Shown: positions 35,895-44,078 of the stretch, piece by piece
Layout of the letters: each line of letters opens with the position of its first letter
Numbering within the stretch: the stretch's first letter is position 1
Translations under genes and position numbers: made by a program
The notes under the pieces: model-generated
What the model saw: only the letters and a program-made list of their open reading frames with translations
Database searches by the model: none
What the model was told of the DNA's origin: nothing
Source of the DNA: Fastidiosipila sp964627125
Lineage (GTDB): Bacteria; Bacillota; Clostridia; Saccharofermentanales; Fastidiosipilaceae
Direction: 5' to 3'
Length of the DNA: 45,049 nucleotides
Assembly (NCBI GenBank): GCA_964627125.1
Contig: CAZVJQ010000012.1
Location: 1-45,049, forward strand

Positions 35895-35924
35895 AAAGTA
35901 AAAATATAGAAGTGAGGCCTTTAT

Positions 35925-36653
35925 ATGAACGTAATGATTTATAAAGATAAGGAAACAGCAAGTAGAGCAGCAGCAACAATTATTGCAGCTCAAATTTTGC
36001 AAAAACCTAACTCTGTGCTAGGGCTAGCAACAGGTAGTTCACCAATTTTGACATATAAGAATCTAGTGAGGTTGTATGAAGAGGGTGTGATATCTTTTGC
36101 AGATGTTACTAGTTTTAATCTAGATGAATATATTGGTTTAGATGCAAATCATCCTCAGAGCTACCATCATTTCATGAGAGAGAATTTATTCAATCATGTA
36201 GATATTGATGAAGGTGGATTCTTCATTCCAAACGGAATTGCAGATGATGCAGAAGTGGAATGTTTAGAATATGAAGAGAAAATTGACTTATATGGTGGAA
36301 TTGATCTTCAACTTCTAGGTATCGGTGGAAATGGACATATAGGTTTCAATGAGCCATCTGATCATTTTGCACCTATGACACATGTTGTTGATTTAGCAGA
36401 AGAAACTATTATGGCTAACTCACGTTTCTTTGAGTCAATTGATGAAGTTCCTACTACCGCAATTAGTATGGGTACAGGATCAATTATGAAGGCTAAGAGT
36501 ATTTTACTTCTAGCATTTGGTGAAGCTAAGGCTGAAGCAGTATACAACATGGTAAATGGCAAGATTTCACCATTGAGCCAAGCATCATTATTACAAGTAC
36601 ACAACGATGTAACTGTCTTAGTTGATGAAGATGCAGCTAAGTTATTACAATAA
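35925..36653 (+). CDS. nagB: Glucosamine-6-phosphate deaminase
   Basis: Turns glucosamine 6-phosphate into fructose 6-phosphate and ammonia, the entry of amino sugars into glycolysis. It has 242 residues, a normal length for the shorter Gram-positive form. Motifs: LGLATGSSP, FNLDEYIGLD with the active-site Asp, and GIGGNGHIGFNEP with the catalytic His. It lacks the C-terminal allosteric extension of the E. coli enzyme. nagA, making its substrate, lies 7.4 kb downstream on the other strand. Its product is the substrate of pfkA in this window. Confidence 0.96.
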   Translation: MNVMIYKDKETASRAAATIIAAQILQKPNSVLGLATGSSPILTYKNLVRLYEEGVISFADVTSFNLDEYIGLDANHPQSYHHFMRENLFNHVDIDEGGFFIPNGIADDAEVECLEYEEKIDLYGGIDLQLLGIGGNGHIGFNEPSDHFAPMTHVVDLAEETIMANSRFFESIDEVPTTAISMGTGSIMKAKSILLLAFGEAKAEAVYNMVNGKISPLSQASLLQVHNDVTVLVDEDAAKLLQ

Positions 36654-36685
36654 TAATTAAAAATAATACAATTCAATATTAATTT

Positions 36686-36824
36686 AACTGAGAAGTGGAA
36701 GAGTAAGATTGTCACTATTTCACAGAGAGATTTCCTAGGCTGAGAGAAATCAAATACATAATCTGAAGGTAGTCCATGGAGTTATAACTGAATAAACAGG
36801 AAAAATTATTTGAGAGCTTAGTTT
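36686..36824 (+). promoter_or_regulatory. T-box-like leader (5' half) before valS, cut by gap
   Basis: Only the stem I region is present. GGAAGAGTA (with AGTA at 36702-36705), AGAGAG (36724-36729), GGCTGAGAG (36739-36747) and two GAA motifs (36765 and near 36788) are T-box landmarks. GATTTC/GAAATC (36729-36734, 36746-36751) form the distal stem, and AGATT/AATCT another helix. The antiterminator with the T-box sequence would be in the gap. Such leaders sense uncharged tRNA. A Val codon (GTA 36769 or GTC 36772) is available, but the specifier cannot be fixed; AAC or ATA near 36784 are alternatives. Confidence 0.6.
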
Positions 36825-36924
36825 NNNNNNNNNNNNNNNNNNNNNNNNNNNNNNNNNNNNNNNNNNNNNNNNNNNNNNNNNNNNNNNNNNNNNNNNNNNN
36901 NNNNNNNNNNNNNNNNNNNNNNNN
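36825..36924. other. Assembly gap of 100 N between the leader and valS
   Basis: It hides the rest of the T-box-like leader, the valS start and roughly the first 40 residues. The real length is probably over 200 bases. A T-box leader followed by a tRNA synthetase makes this join plausible. Confidence 0.9.
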
Positions 36925-39453
36925 ATAATGATGCCACCACCTAACATTACAGGTCAACTACACATGGGACATGCCTTAGATACTACATTACAAGATATAG
37001 TTGCAAGATCTAAGCGTATGCAAGGCTTTGAAACTTTATATCTTCCAGGTACTGACCATGCTTCAATTGCGACTGAAGCAAGAGTTGTTGCTAAATTGAA
37101 AGAAGATACAGGTAAGAGCAAGACAGATATTGGAAGAGAAGCTTTCTTAGACTTAGCATGGGAATGGAAAGATAAGTATGGCTCAGCAATAACTCAGCAG
37201 CTTAAGAGATTAGGTATTTCTTGTGACTGGGATAGAGAAAGATTCACTCTTGACGAAGGCTTAAGTAATGCAGTTTTAGAAGTATTCGTTAACTTATACA
37301 ACGAGGGTCTAATCTATCGTGGTAGAAGAATGGTTAACTGGTGCCCAAATTGTGTAACCAACATCAGCGATATCGAAGTTGAGTATGAAGATAGAGCAAG
37401 TAATCTATGGCATATTCGTTATCCACTAGAAGATGGAAGCGGATACTTAGAAGTTGCTACTACTAGACCTGAAACTATGCTTGGAGATACCGCAGTTGCT
37501 GTTAATCCAGACGATGCACGTTATGCAGACATAATTGGTAAATATGCAATCTTACCTATTGTAAATCGTAGAATTCCAGTTATTGCAGATGACTATGTTT
37601 CATCCGAATTCGGTACTGGTCAAGTTAAAATTACACCAGCTCATGACCCAAATGACTTCGCAATGGGCGAAAGACACAATCTTGATTTCGTAGAAGTTAT
37701 TAACGAGCACGGTATCATGAACGAAAATGCCTTACATTACTCTGGCCAAAGCCGAGAGGATGCGCGCAAAAACATTGTAAAAGAATTAGAAGAACTAGGT
37801 TTCTTAGTAGAAATTGAAGATTATCAACACAATGTTGGAACATGTTCAAGATGTGGAACAGTAATTGAACCAAGAGCTTCTGTTCAATGGTTCGTTAAGA
37901 TGGAAGATTTAGCCAAACCTGCAGTTGAAGCTGTTAGAGATGGCGAAATAAAATTCGTGCCTGAATATATGGATAAGACATATTATAACTGGATGGAAAA
38001 TATTCAAGATTGGACAATTTCAAGACAGTTATGGTGGGGACATAGAATTCCTGCATACTACTGTCAAACAACTGCTTGTGACCATATTTATGTTGGTAAA
38101 GAAGCTCCAAGTGAAGCGTGTCCAAAATGTGGTGGATCTAGCTATAGACAAGATGAAGATACATTAGACACTTGGTTTAGTTCAGCACTATGGCCATTTT
38201 CAACCTTAGGCTGGCCTGAAGATACAGCAGATTTCAAGAAGTTTTATCCAAGCAACACTATGGCTACTGGTACTGACTTAATTTTCTTCTGGGTTGCAAG
38301 AATGATTTTCTCAGGAATTAAACATACTGGGGAAATTCCATTTGATACTGTTTATTTCCACGGAATGGTTAGAGATGAATTAGGTCGCAAAATGAGTAAA
38401 TCTCTAGATAATGGTGTAGATCCAATCGAGATTATAGATGAGTATGGTACAGATGCTCTTCGTTATTCAGTTGTTAATGGTACTGCTCCTGGTAATGACC
38501 AAAGATTTAGAGTTGAGACAGTAGAAGCTGGTAGGGCTTTTGCCACTAAGATGTGGAATGCTTTCCGTTTCGTAATGATGAATCTTGAAGAGGATGTAGA
38601 TTATGAAATAGATAGAGCTCAGTTGAAATTAGAAGATAAATGGATTTTATCTAGATTGAATTCAACTATTGAAGAAGTTAGTAGAAATCTTGAAAATTAC
38701 GAATTAGGAGTTGCACTTGCTAGTGTATACCAATTTATTTGGGATGAATTCTGTGACTGGTACATTGAGATGAGTAAACCACGCTTGAGTAATAAGGAAG
38801 ATGCAAGTAGATCTACTGCACAAGCTATTTTAGTTCATGTATTAAGTTCAGCAATGAAGTTACTGCATCCATTTATGCCATTTATTACTAGCGAAATTTA
38901 TGCTTACTTAAATAAGGACGAAGACATTATTGTTGCTGCATGGCCAGAGTATAACGAGGCTGAAGTAGATAAAGATGCAGAGAAAAATATGTCAATTCTA
39001 TTTGATGCTATTCGTCAAATAAGACACTTAAGAACTGAAAATGAAGTAAAACCTAAGAAGAGAATCGCAGCCTTCGTTAGAACTGATTCTGAAGAAATAT
39101 CTAGCTACTTTGATGCAGCTAGGGCATATTTAGATAGTTTAGCAGGAGTAGATGATTTAACAGTAGGTAAGGATGCACCAAGCGAGGATATTGAGTACAG
39201 TACTTTAGTTTTCTCAGGTGGAGAAATTTCTATTCCTTCTGCAGACATTACTGATCCTGTTAAGGAGAAAGCTAGATTAGAGAGCGAGAAAGAGAAGCTC
39301 GAAAGTGAACTTGCTCACTCAGAGAAAGTTTTATCTAATGAAAACTTCGTTGCTAGGGCTCCTGAAGCTGTTGTTGGTAAAGAACGTGAAAAACTGGCTG
39401 ATGCTAAGAGTAGACTAGAGTCTGTCTTAGAGAGATTAGAAAAGATTAGCTAA
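36925..39453 (+). CDS. valS: Valyl-tRNA synthetase, N terminus lost in gap
   Basis: Charges tRNA-Val. The frame is open from the gap: PPPNITGQLHMGHALD contains the HIGH motif (HMGH), normally some 45 residues from the start. An internal ATG at 36928 is not the true start. About 842 residues remain. The editing (CP1) domain follows with VATTRPETMLGDTAVAV. KMSKSLDNG is the second signature. Zinc-type Cys pairs lie in CSRCG and CPKCGG. An anticodon-binding domain and a C-terminal coiled coil (about residues 775-842) end the protein as in bacterial ValRS. A terminator follows. Confidence 0.96.
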   Translation: MMMPPPNITGQLHMGHALDTTLQDIVARSKRMQGFETLYLPGTDHASIATEARVVAKLKEDTGKSKTDIGREAFLDLAWEWKDKYGSAITQQLKRLGISCDWDRERFTLDEGLSNAVLEVFVNLYNEGLIYRGRRMVNWCPNCVTNISDIEVEYEDRASNLWHIRYPLEDGSGYLEVATTRPETMLGDTAVAVNPDDARYADIIGKYAILPIVNRRIPVIADDYVSSEFGTGQVKITPAHDPNDFAMGERHNLDFVEVINEHGIMNENALHYSGQSREDARKNIVKELEELGFLVEIEDYQHNVGTCSRCGTVIEPRASVQWFVKMEDLAKPAVEAVRDGEIKFVPEYMDKTYYNWMENIQDWTISRQLWWGHRIPAYYCQTTACDHIYVGKEAPSEACPKCGGSSYRQDEDTLDTWFSSALWPFSTLGWPEDTADFKKFYPSNTMATGTDLIFFWVARMIFSGIKHTGEIPFDTVYFHGMVRDELGRKMSKSLDNGVDPIEIIDEYGTDALRYSVVNGTAPGNDQRFRVETVEAGRAFATKMWNAFRFVMMNLEEDVDYEIDRAQLKLEDKWILSRLNSTIEEVSRNLENYELGVALASVYQFIWDEFCDWYIEMSKPRLSNKEDASRSTAQAILVHVLSSAMKLLHPFMPFITSEIYAYLNKDEDIIVAAWPEYNEAEVDKDAEKNMSILFDAIRQIRHLRTENEVKPKKRIAAFVRTDSEEISSYFDAARAYLDSLAGVDDLTVGKDAPSEDIEYSTLVFSGGEISIPSADITDPVKEKARLESEKEKLESELAHSEKVLSNENFVARAPEAVVGKEREKLADAKSRLESVLERLEKIS

Positions 39454-39478
39454 GTTTTTTGTATATATTAATTTATAG

Positions 39479-39511
39479 GCTGACCTTCATTTATGTGGGG
39501 GTCAGTTTTTT
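39479..39511 (+). terminator. Terminator after valS
   Basis: Stem CTGACC (39480-39485) / GGTCAG (39500-39505), then six T. Confidence 0.8.
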
Positions 39512-39569
39512 GTGGGGAAGAGCTCTCAAGCACCGATTAATCCAAGACATTCACATCATCCAAATTCCA

Positions 39570-39683
39570 ATGCAAAATAATTCATAAATTTTAAGCTATA
39601 TGCAAAATAATCTGAACTTTTAAACACATATTTTGTTTATTATGCTATCATTTCTGTATGAAAATTTTTTATTAATTTTGCAT
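39570..39683. repeat. Three ATGCAAAAT motifs upstream of the transporter operon
   Basis: ATGCAAAATAAT occurs at 39570-39581 and 39600-39611, exactly 30 bases apart, with similar flanks. An inverted copy, ATTTTGCAT, lies at 39675-39683. An extended -10 (TGC-TATCAT, 39643-39651) lies between the second and third copy. The spacing near whole helical turns suggests an operator set. The rest of this 270-base region holds no gene. Confidence 0.5.
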
Positions 39684-39712
39684 GAAGACATTTAGAAATG
39701 TCAGAGGCACAG

Positions 39713-39718
39713 AAGGAG
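39713..39718 (+). promoter_or_regulatory. Ribosome binding site that fixes the transporter start
   Basis: AAGGAG lies 6 bases before ATG 39725. In-frame ATGs at 39698 and 39719 lack such a site: the first has none in front, the second is immediately adjacent to it. Confidence 0.7.
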
Positions 39719-39724
39719 ATGTTT

Positions 39725-41026
39725 ATGGAATTAACATTGTTAATCGGTATCATTTTACTGATAACTTATTTTGGGCTCATATACTATGCCGCTAGAGGTG
39801 GAAACCTAATGGTTGGCTTCCTCATAATGGCTATTATATGGACAGCATTGAGTATTCTAGGTGGAGAATTAACTTGGGATGGAGCAATGACCAATATCTT
39901 CCAAGGAGGACCAGAGAGCTGGGGAGCAACGGCAGTTAACGTTATCTTCGGTAGCTGGTTTGGTAGAGTCCTTGTAGATACAGGTATTGCAGCTAAGTTA
40001 ATTAGATCTGTTACAGAATTAGGTGGAGATAATCCAGTCATAGTTACTATATTACTTTCAATAGTTACTGGTATTATTTTTACTTCAACATTCGGAGCAG
40101 GTGCGGTTGTTGCTATAGGTATTATTGTGCTTCCAATTTTAATGTCTTTAGGAGTATCCAAGATCCTTGCAGTTACTACTTATTTAATGAGTGTTGGAAG
40201 CGGTATGTACATCAATACAGTTTTATTTAGTCAGATGCAAGCTATCTTCCCAGACATGCCTTACGATGGAAATTACTTAAGATGGGCTTTCCCAGCTATG
40301 TTTATCCAATTATTCTTTGTTGCTCTAATGGTTTTCTTTAACTCAAGAAGAAAGAAGAGAAAGAAGAGAAAAACTTGGGCATTAAAGGTTGATAATACTG
40401 AATCAGATGATGATGGCATTCCTGGTATTGCTATGATTACTCCAATTATTCCTACTACATTATCAATTGCATTTGGTTGGTTAACAATTCCTGCATTTAT
40501 TGTTGGTGCTTTATTTGGACTAGCAATTACAGGTCACTTTACTTCATATACAGCAGCAACTCGTAAGATATCAAGTACATTCTTTGATGGTGTTATTGAC
40601 GTTGCAAGTCTATTAGGTTTCTTATTTATTCTTCCAATGTTCAATAGAATCGCAGGTGTAGCTGCTCCATTCTTCGAACCAATCCTAGGAAGTATTTTAC
40701 CAACAACTACTATTGGTTTAGTTTTAGTATTCATTGTTCTAGCTCCAGCAGGATTGTTCCGTGGACCATTAACTATCTTCGGCGCAGGTGCTGCTACAGT
40801 TGGTGTTATTAATGCAATAGGATCATTTGCAACTCCATTCCTATTTACATTAATGTACGTTCCAACAATTTCAATGAACTTATCTGCATGTCCTACACAA
40901 TCATGGAACTTGTGGGCACTTGATTACAGTAAGGTCTCGGTTAAAGACTTCATGAAGACCGGTTTAGTTTGGGCATGGCTCATTTCAGCAGCCAACTTGC
41001 TCTTGGTCTATTTCAATTTTGGATAG
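39725..41026 (+). CDS. Multi-pass secondary transporter (ion-transporter-superfamily-like)
   Basis: A membrane protein of 433 residues from ATG 39725, with about eleven hydrophobic segments. The first starts at residue 1 (LTLLIGIILLITYFGLIYYA). Two halves are divided by a very basic loop, RRKKRKKRKTW, followed by an acidic patch. The architecture resembles citrate/gluconate-type (IT superfamily, GntP-like) carriers, but I do not recognise a diagnostic motif. The next gene, 9 bases on, is a hydantoinase/oxoprolinase, so the cargo may be the substrate of that enzyme, such as a hydantoin, an oxoproline or another carboxylate. This is inference from gene neighbourhood. Confidence 0.7.
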   Translation: MELTLLIGIILLITYFGLIYYAARGGNLMVGFLIMAIIWTALSILGGELTWDGAMTNIFQGGPESWGATAVNVIFGSWFGRVLVDTGIAAKLIRSVTELGGDNPVIVTILLSIVTGIIFTSTFGAGAVVAIGIIVLPILMSLGVSKILAVTTYLMSVGSGMYINTVLFSQMQAIFPDMPYDGNYLRWAFPAMFIQLFFVALMVFFNSRRKKRKKRKTWALKVDNTESDDDGIPGIAMITPIIPTTLSIAFGWLTIPAFIVGALFGLAITGHFTSYTAATRKISSTFFDGVIDVASLLGFLFILPMFNRIAGVAAPFFEPILGSILPTTTIGLVLVFIVLAPAGLFRGPLTIFGAGAATVGVINAIGSFATPFLFTLMYVPTISMNLSACPTQSWNLWALDYSKVSVKDFMKTGLVWAWLISAANLLLVYFNFG

Positions 41027-41035
41027 GGGGATAAT

Positions 41036-43183
41036 ATGGCTCAAGTAGATAATTTAGCAAGAAAAGTTAGAGTAGGTATTGACGTAGGTGGTACTAATAC
41101 TAAGGCTGTAGCAATTGATAATGCCACATATGAAATAATTGGTGTTGGTATTGTTGCAACCACTCATGATCATGAATTAGGCGTTTCTGCAGGTGTTATA
41201 GAATCCTTTAAAAAATGTCTAGATGAAAATGGAATTGATGCATCTGAAGTAGTATTTATTGCTCACTCAACTACACAAGCAACAAACGCTTTATTAGAAG
41301 GTGACGTTGCTAGAGTAGGTATTGTAGGTACAGGTAAGGGATTACTATCAGGAGCTTTATCAAGAATTCAAGGAAATATTAGTGATATTGAGTTAGATAA
41401 ATCAGGTAAGAGAAAAATAACTACTGAATATACTTATATTGACAAGAAGAACTTTAATGAAGATAGCGTAACTAAGGCTATTAAAGAATTAGTAGATAAA
41501 GATTGTACAGTTATTGCCGCAAGTAAAACCTTCGGTGTAGATAATATTGCTGAAGAGTTGGCTATTAGAGAAAAAGCTCATGAGTTAGGTGTACAAGCTA
41601 CATCAGCATCTGAAATCTCTAAATTATATGGTTTATCAAGAAGAACTAGAACAGCTGTAATTAACAGCTCAATTCTACCAAAAATGATTAATACTGCTAA
41701 TTCAACAGAAGATGCAGTCAGACAAGCAGGTATCGGAGCACCATTAATGATCATGAGAGGTGATGGTGGTGTTATGGATATTGAAGAGATGAGAAAACGT
41801 CCAGTTCTAACTATGTTATCAGGTCCTGCAGCGTCTACAGTTGGTGCTTTAATGTATTTAAAGGTATCAAATGGTATTTTCTTCGAAGTTGGTGGTACAT
41901 CTACTGATATTGGTGTTATCAAGAATGGTAGACCAATGATTGACTATGCAGTTGTTGGTGGCCAAAGAACTATGGTTAACTCAATGGACGTTCATACAGG
42001 GGGTGTTGCTGGTGGTTCTATGATTAGAGCTGGTGGCGGTAAAGTAATTCATGTTGGACCTAGATCATGCCATATTGCAAATCTTCCATATGTTGCATTT
42101 ACAGAACCTGCAGATATGAAGGACCCTAAAGTAGTTCAAATTGAACCTGTTGAAGGTGATCCAGATGATTACATTGCTATTGAGACAGCAGATGGCAGTA
42201 GGTATGCTTTGACCACTACATGTGCAGCGAACGCATTAGGATATCTAGAAGAGGGAGACTACTCTTACGGACATCCTGAGAGCGCTAAGATTGCATTTGA
42301 AGCATTAGGTAAATTCTTAGGTATGAGTGGTAAAGAAGCAGCTCTTGCAGTTTTAGATAATGCAGCAGCAACATGTATTGATATCATTGAAGAATTAGCT
42401 GACAAACATAGAGTAGAAAGAAGCCAAATTTCACTAGTCGGTGGTGGTGGTGGTGCTAAGGTACTTCTACCAAGAACAGCTGAAATTATGGGATTAAAAT
42501 ATCAAATCGCAGATCAAGCTGAGATTATTTCTTCAATTGGTGTTGCATTAGCTATGGTTAGAGATGCAATCGAAAGAGTTATTCCTAACCCAACCCAAGA
42601 TGACATTTTAAGAATTAGACAGGAAGCTACAGACTCAGTTATCCAATCAGGAGCAACTCCAGACTCTGTAGAAATTCAAATTGAAATTGATACACAATCA
42701 CAGAAGGTAAGAGCTATTGCTACTGGTTCTACAGAAATTGCAACGCAAGACTTATCTGCTGTAGTTGATGAAGATGAAGCAAGAGAAATCTCTGCTGAAT
42801 CTATGGGTATAGCAGCCAAGGATGCTGAACTATTAACCTCAAATGACTTCTACTGGGTATTTGGTAATAAGACGGGTGATAAGCAAGAGATACGTGTAAC
42901 AAGCACTAAGGGTGTCATCCAACGACAAAGAGGAGATGCTGTCGCTGTAAATACAACCGTAGCAGGTGTAAGAACTACAGCAACAAGATTATGGAATGAA
43001 ATGTTAGCTTATAAATCTGACATCGTTCTAACTCCAGATATTTACTTGGCTATTGGTCCTAAGATTGTTGACTTCGAAGGCTTACAGACTGTAGATCAAT
43101 TATCAATGCTAATGGATTCAGAATTAATGACCAGACCTGGTAATGAAGATGCAATTGTTATTGCTGCAAGAAGCGACATGTAA
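41036..43183 (+). CDS. Hydantoinase/oxoprolinase-family protein (HyuA-like)
   Basis: A protein of 715 residues. The N-terminal domain (Hydant_A_N) starts VRVGIDVGGTNTKAVAIDN, and HSTTQATNALLEGDVARVG and ASKTFGVDN follow. The central Hydantoinase_A domain has GDGGVMDIEEMRKRPVLTMLSGPAAS and EVGGTSTDIGV, close to the family consensus. The fold is that of an ATP-using actin-like enzyme that opens hydantoins or 5-oxoproline. The last 180 residues (from about 535) are not a typical part of HyuA and look like a separate beta-rich domain. A HyuB partner is not adjacent; a transporter is. The reaction is therefore uncertain. Confidence 0.85.
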   Translation: MAQVDNLARKVRVGIDVGGTNTKAVAIDNATYEIIGVGIVATTHDHELGVSAGVIESFKKCLDENGIDASEVVFIAHSTTQATNALLEGDVARVGIVGTGKGLLSGALSRIQGNISDIELDKSGKRKITTEYTYIDKKNFNEDSVTKAIKELVDKDCTVIAASKTFGVDNIAEELAIREKAHELGVQATSASEISKLYGLSRRTRTAVINSSILPKMINTANSTEDAVRQAGIGAPLMIMRGDGGVMDIEEMRKRPVLTMLSGPAASTVGALMYLKVSNGIFFEVGGTSTDIGVIKNGRPMIDYAVVGGQRTMVNSMDVHTGGVAGGSMIRAGGGKVIHVGPRSCHIANLPYVAFTEPADMKDPKVVQIEPVEGDPDDYIAIETADGSRYALTTTCAANALGYLEEGDYSYGHPESAKIAFEALGKFLGMSGKEAALAVLDNAAATCIDIIEELADKHRVERSQISLVGGGGGAKVLLPRTAEIMGLKYQIADQAEIISSIGVALAMVRDAIERVIPNPTQDDILRIRQEATDSVIQSGATPDSVEIQIEIDTQSQKVRAIATGSTEIATQDLSAVVDEDEAREISAESMGIAAKDAELLTSNDFYWVFGNKTGDKQEIRVTSTKGVIQRQRGDAVAVNTTVAGVRTTATRLWNEMLAYKSDIVLTPDIYLAIGPKIVDFEGLQTVDQLSMLMDSELMTRPGNEDAIVIAARSDM

Positions 43184-43211
43184 TGATTGTCTAAATTAAT
43201 ACAATAATTAA

Positions 43212-43243
43212 AAGTTAAACAGGGAGGAATTCCTGTTTAACTT
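43212..43243 (+). terminator. Strong hairpin between the hydantoinase gene and the HExxH gene
   Basis: A perfect 12-bp stem AAGTTAAACAGG (43212-43223) / CCTGTTTAACTT (43232-43243) with an 8-base loop that contains GAGGAAT. It is followed by ATTTTAG, a weak T tract. It could be a partial terminator that lowers expression of the third gene. Confidence 0.5.
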
Positions 43244-43259
43244 ATTTTAGAAGGGAATC

Positions 43260-43997
43260 ATGCTGATGAGGAAGCTTTTCAATGAAAAGGAAGATGACCC
43301 CAAAAAGGAAAAAAGTGCTTTAGAGAAGGCTTTTGAAAATAAAGAAACAATAAAGAAACAGCTTGAGCATTTGTATAATATTGACCAAGAATCTTTTGCG
43401 CTTTATCTATTAAGAAGAGATCCTATTCAAGGGAAAATATCTCCTGAAGATAGGGAAGAAATTATTAAAGAGTCTATTAGATGCGGGCACGAAGAAGCAT
43501 TGAAACTTTTGGAGAAATATCCTAATTTGTCTGCATTAGAAATTGCCGAGCAGCTGGGACTTGATGTTAAATTTAAAGGTGAGCCTGGTACCTTAGAATT
43601 TGTTTATTTTGGCTTATATGAAGAGCCAAATGAGATAAGTATTTATGAGGATAATATTTCAAAAGCTAGTGATATTTTGGGCAAGTTAGAAATTGATTTT
43701 TTTGATGGCGTCAATTTTGAAGATATTGTCTTAGCTCATGAGATTTTCCATCATTTTGAGGTTCATGATAAGACTCTTTATCCAAATACTAAGACTATTG
43801 AATTGTGGTCAATTGGGCACTTGTATAAACATACTTCACCTCTAGTATGTACTGGTGAGATCGCAGGAATGAGTTTTGCAAAGACCTTGCTTAATCTAGA
43901 TTTTGATCCAACTATTCTAGATTACATCTTCCTATTGGCTCATGATTTTGAACAGTCAGATAAGCTATATAATAAGATTATCAATGAAATAAAGTAG
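43260..43997 (+). CDS. Unrecognised protein with HExxH motif (putative metalloprotein)
   Basis: A protein of 245 residues I do not recognise. Residues 1-45 are charged and probably coiled coil. H160-E161-I-F-H164-H165 is a zinc-peptidase-type HExxH, preceded by EDIVLAHEIFH; such a hydrophobic-HE start is usual for zincin helices. A Glu in CTGEIAGMSFAK, about 40 residues later, could be the third ligand. There is no signal peptide or membrane segment. It is 76 bases after the hydantoinase gene, same strand, beyond a hairpin. It may be a protease or just a metal-bound fold; the zinc motif alone does not prove activity. ATG 43266 is an alternative start. Confidence 0.6.
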   Translation: MLMRKLFNEKEDDPKKEKSALEKAFENKETIKKQLEHLYNIDQESFALYLLRRDPIQGKISPEDREEIIKESIRCGHEEALKLLEKYPNLSALEIAEQLGLDVKFKGEPGTLEFVYFGLYEEPNEISIYEDNISKASDILGKLEIDFFDGVNFEDIVLAHEIFHHFEVHDKTLYPNTKTIELWSIGHLYKHTSPLVCTGEIAGMSFAKTLLNLDFDPTILDYIFLLAHDFEQSDKLYNKIINEIK

Positions 43998-44019
43998 TTA
44001 AAAGTTTTAGTGAAAAAAT

Positions 44020-44058
44020 AATCGCACTGTTCTTAAAGTTAAGGACAATGCGATTTTT
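44020..44058. terminator. Bidirectional terminator between the HExxH gene and nagA
   Basis: AATCGCA (44020-44026) pairs with TGCGATT (44049-44055), with a further TGTTCTTAA/TTAAGGACA helix inside. T-rich on the right and A-rich on the left, it can serve both convergent genes. Confidence 0.8.
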
Positions 44059-44078
44059 CTATTTTGCTTATATTGATT

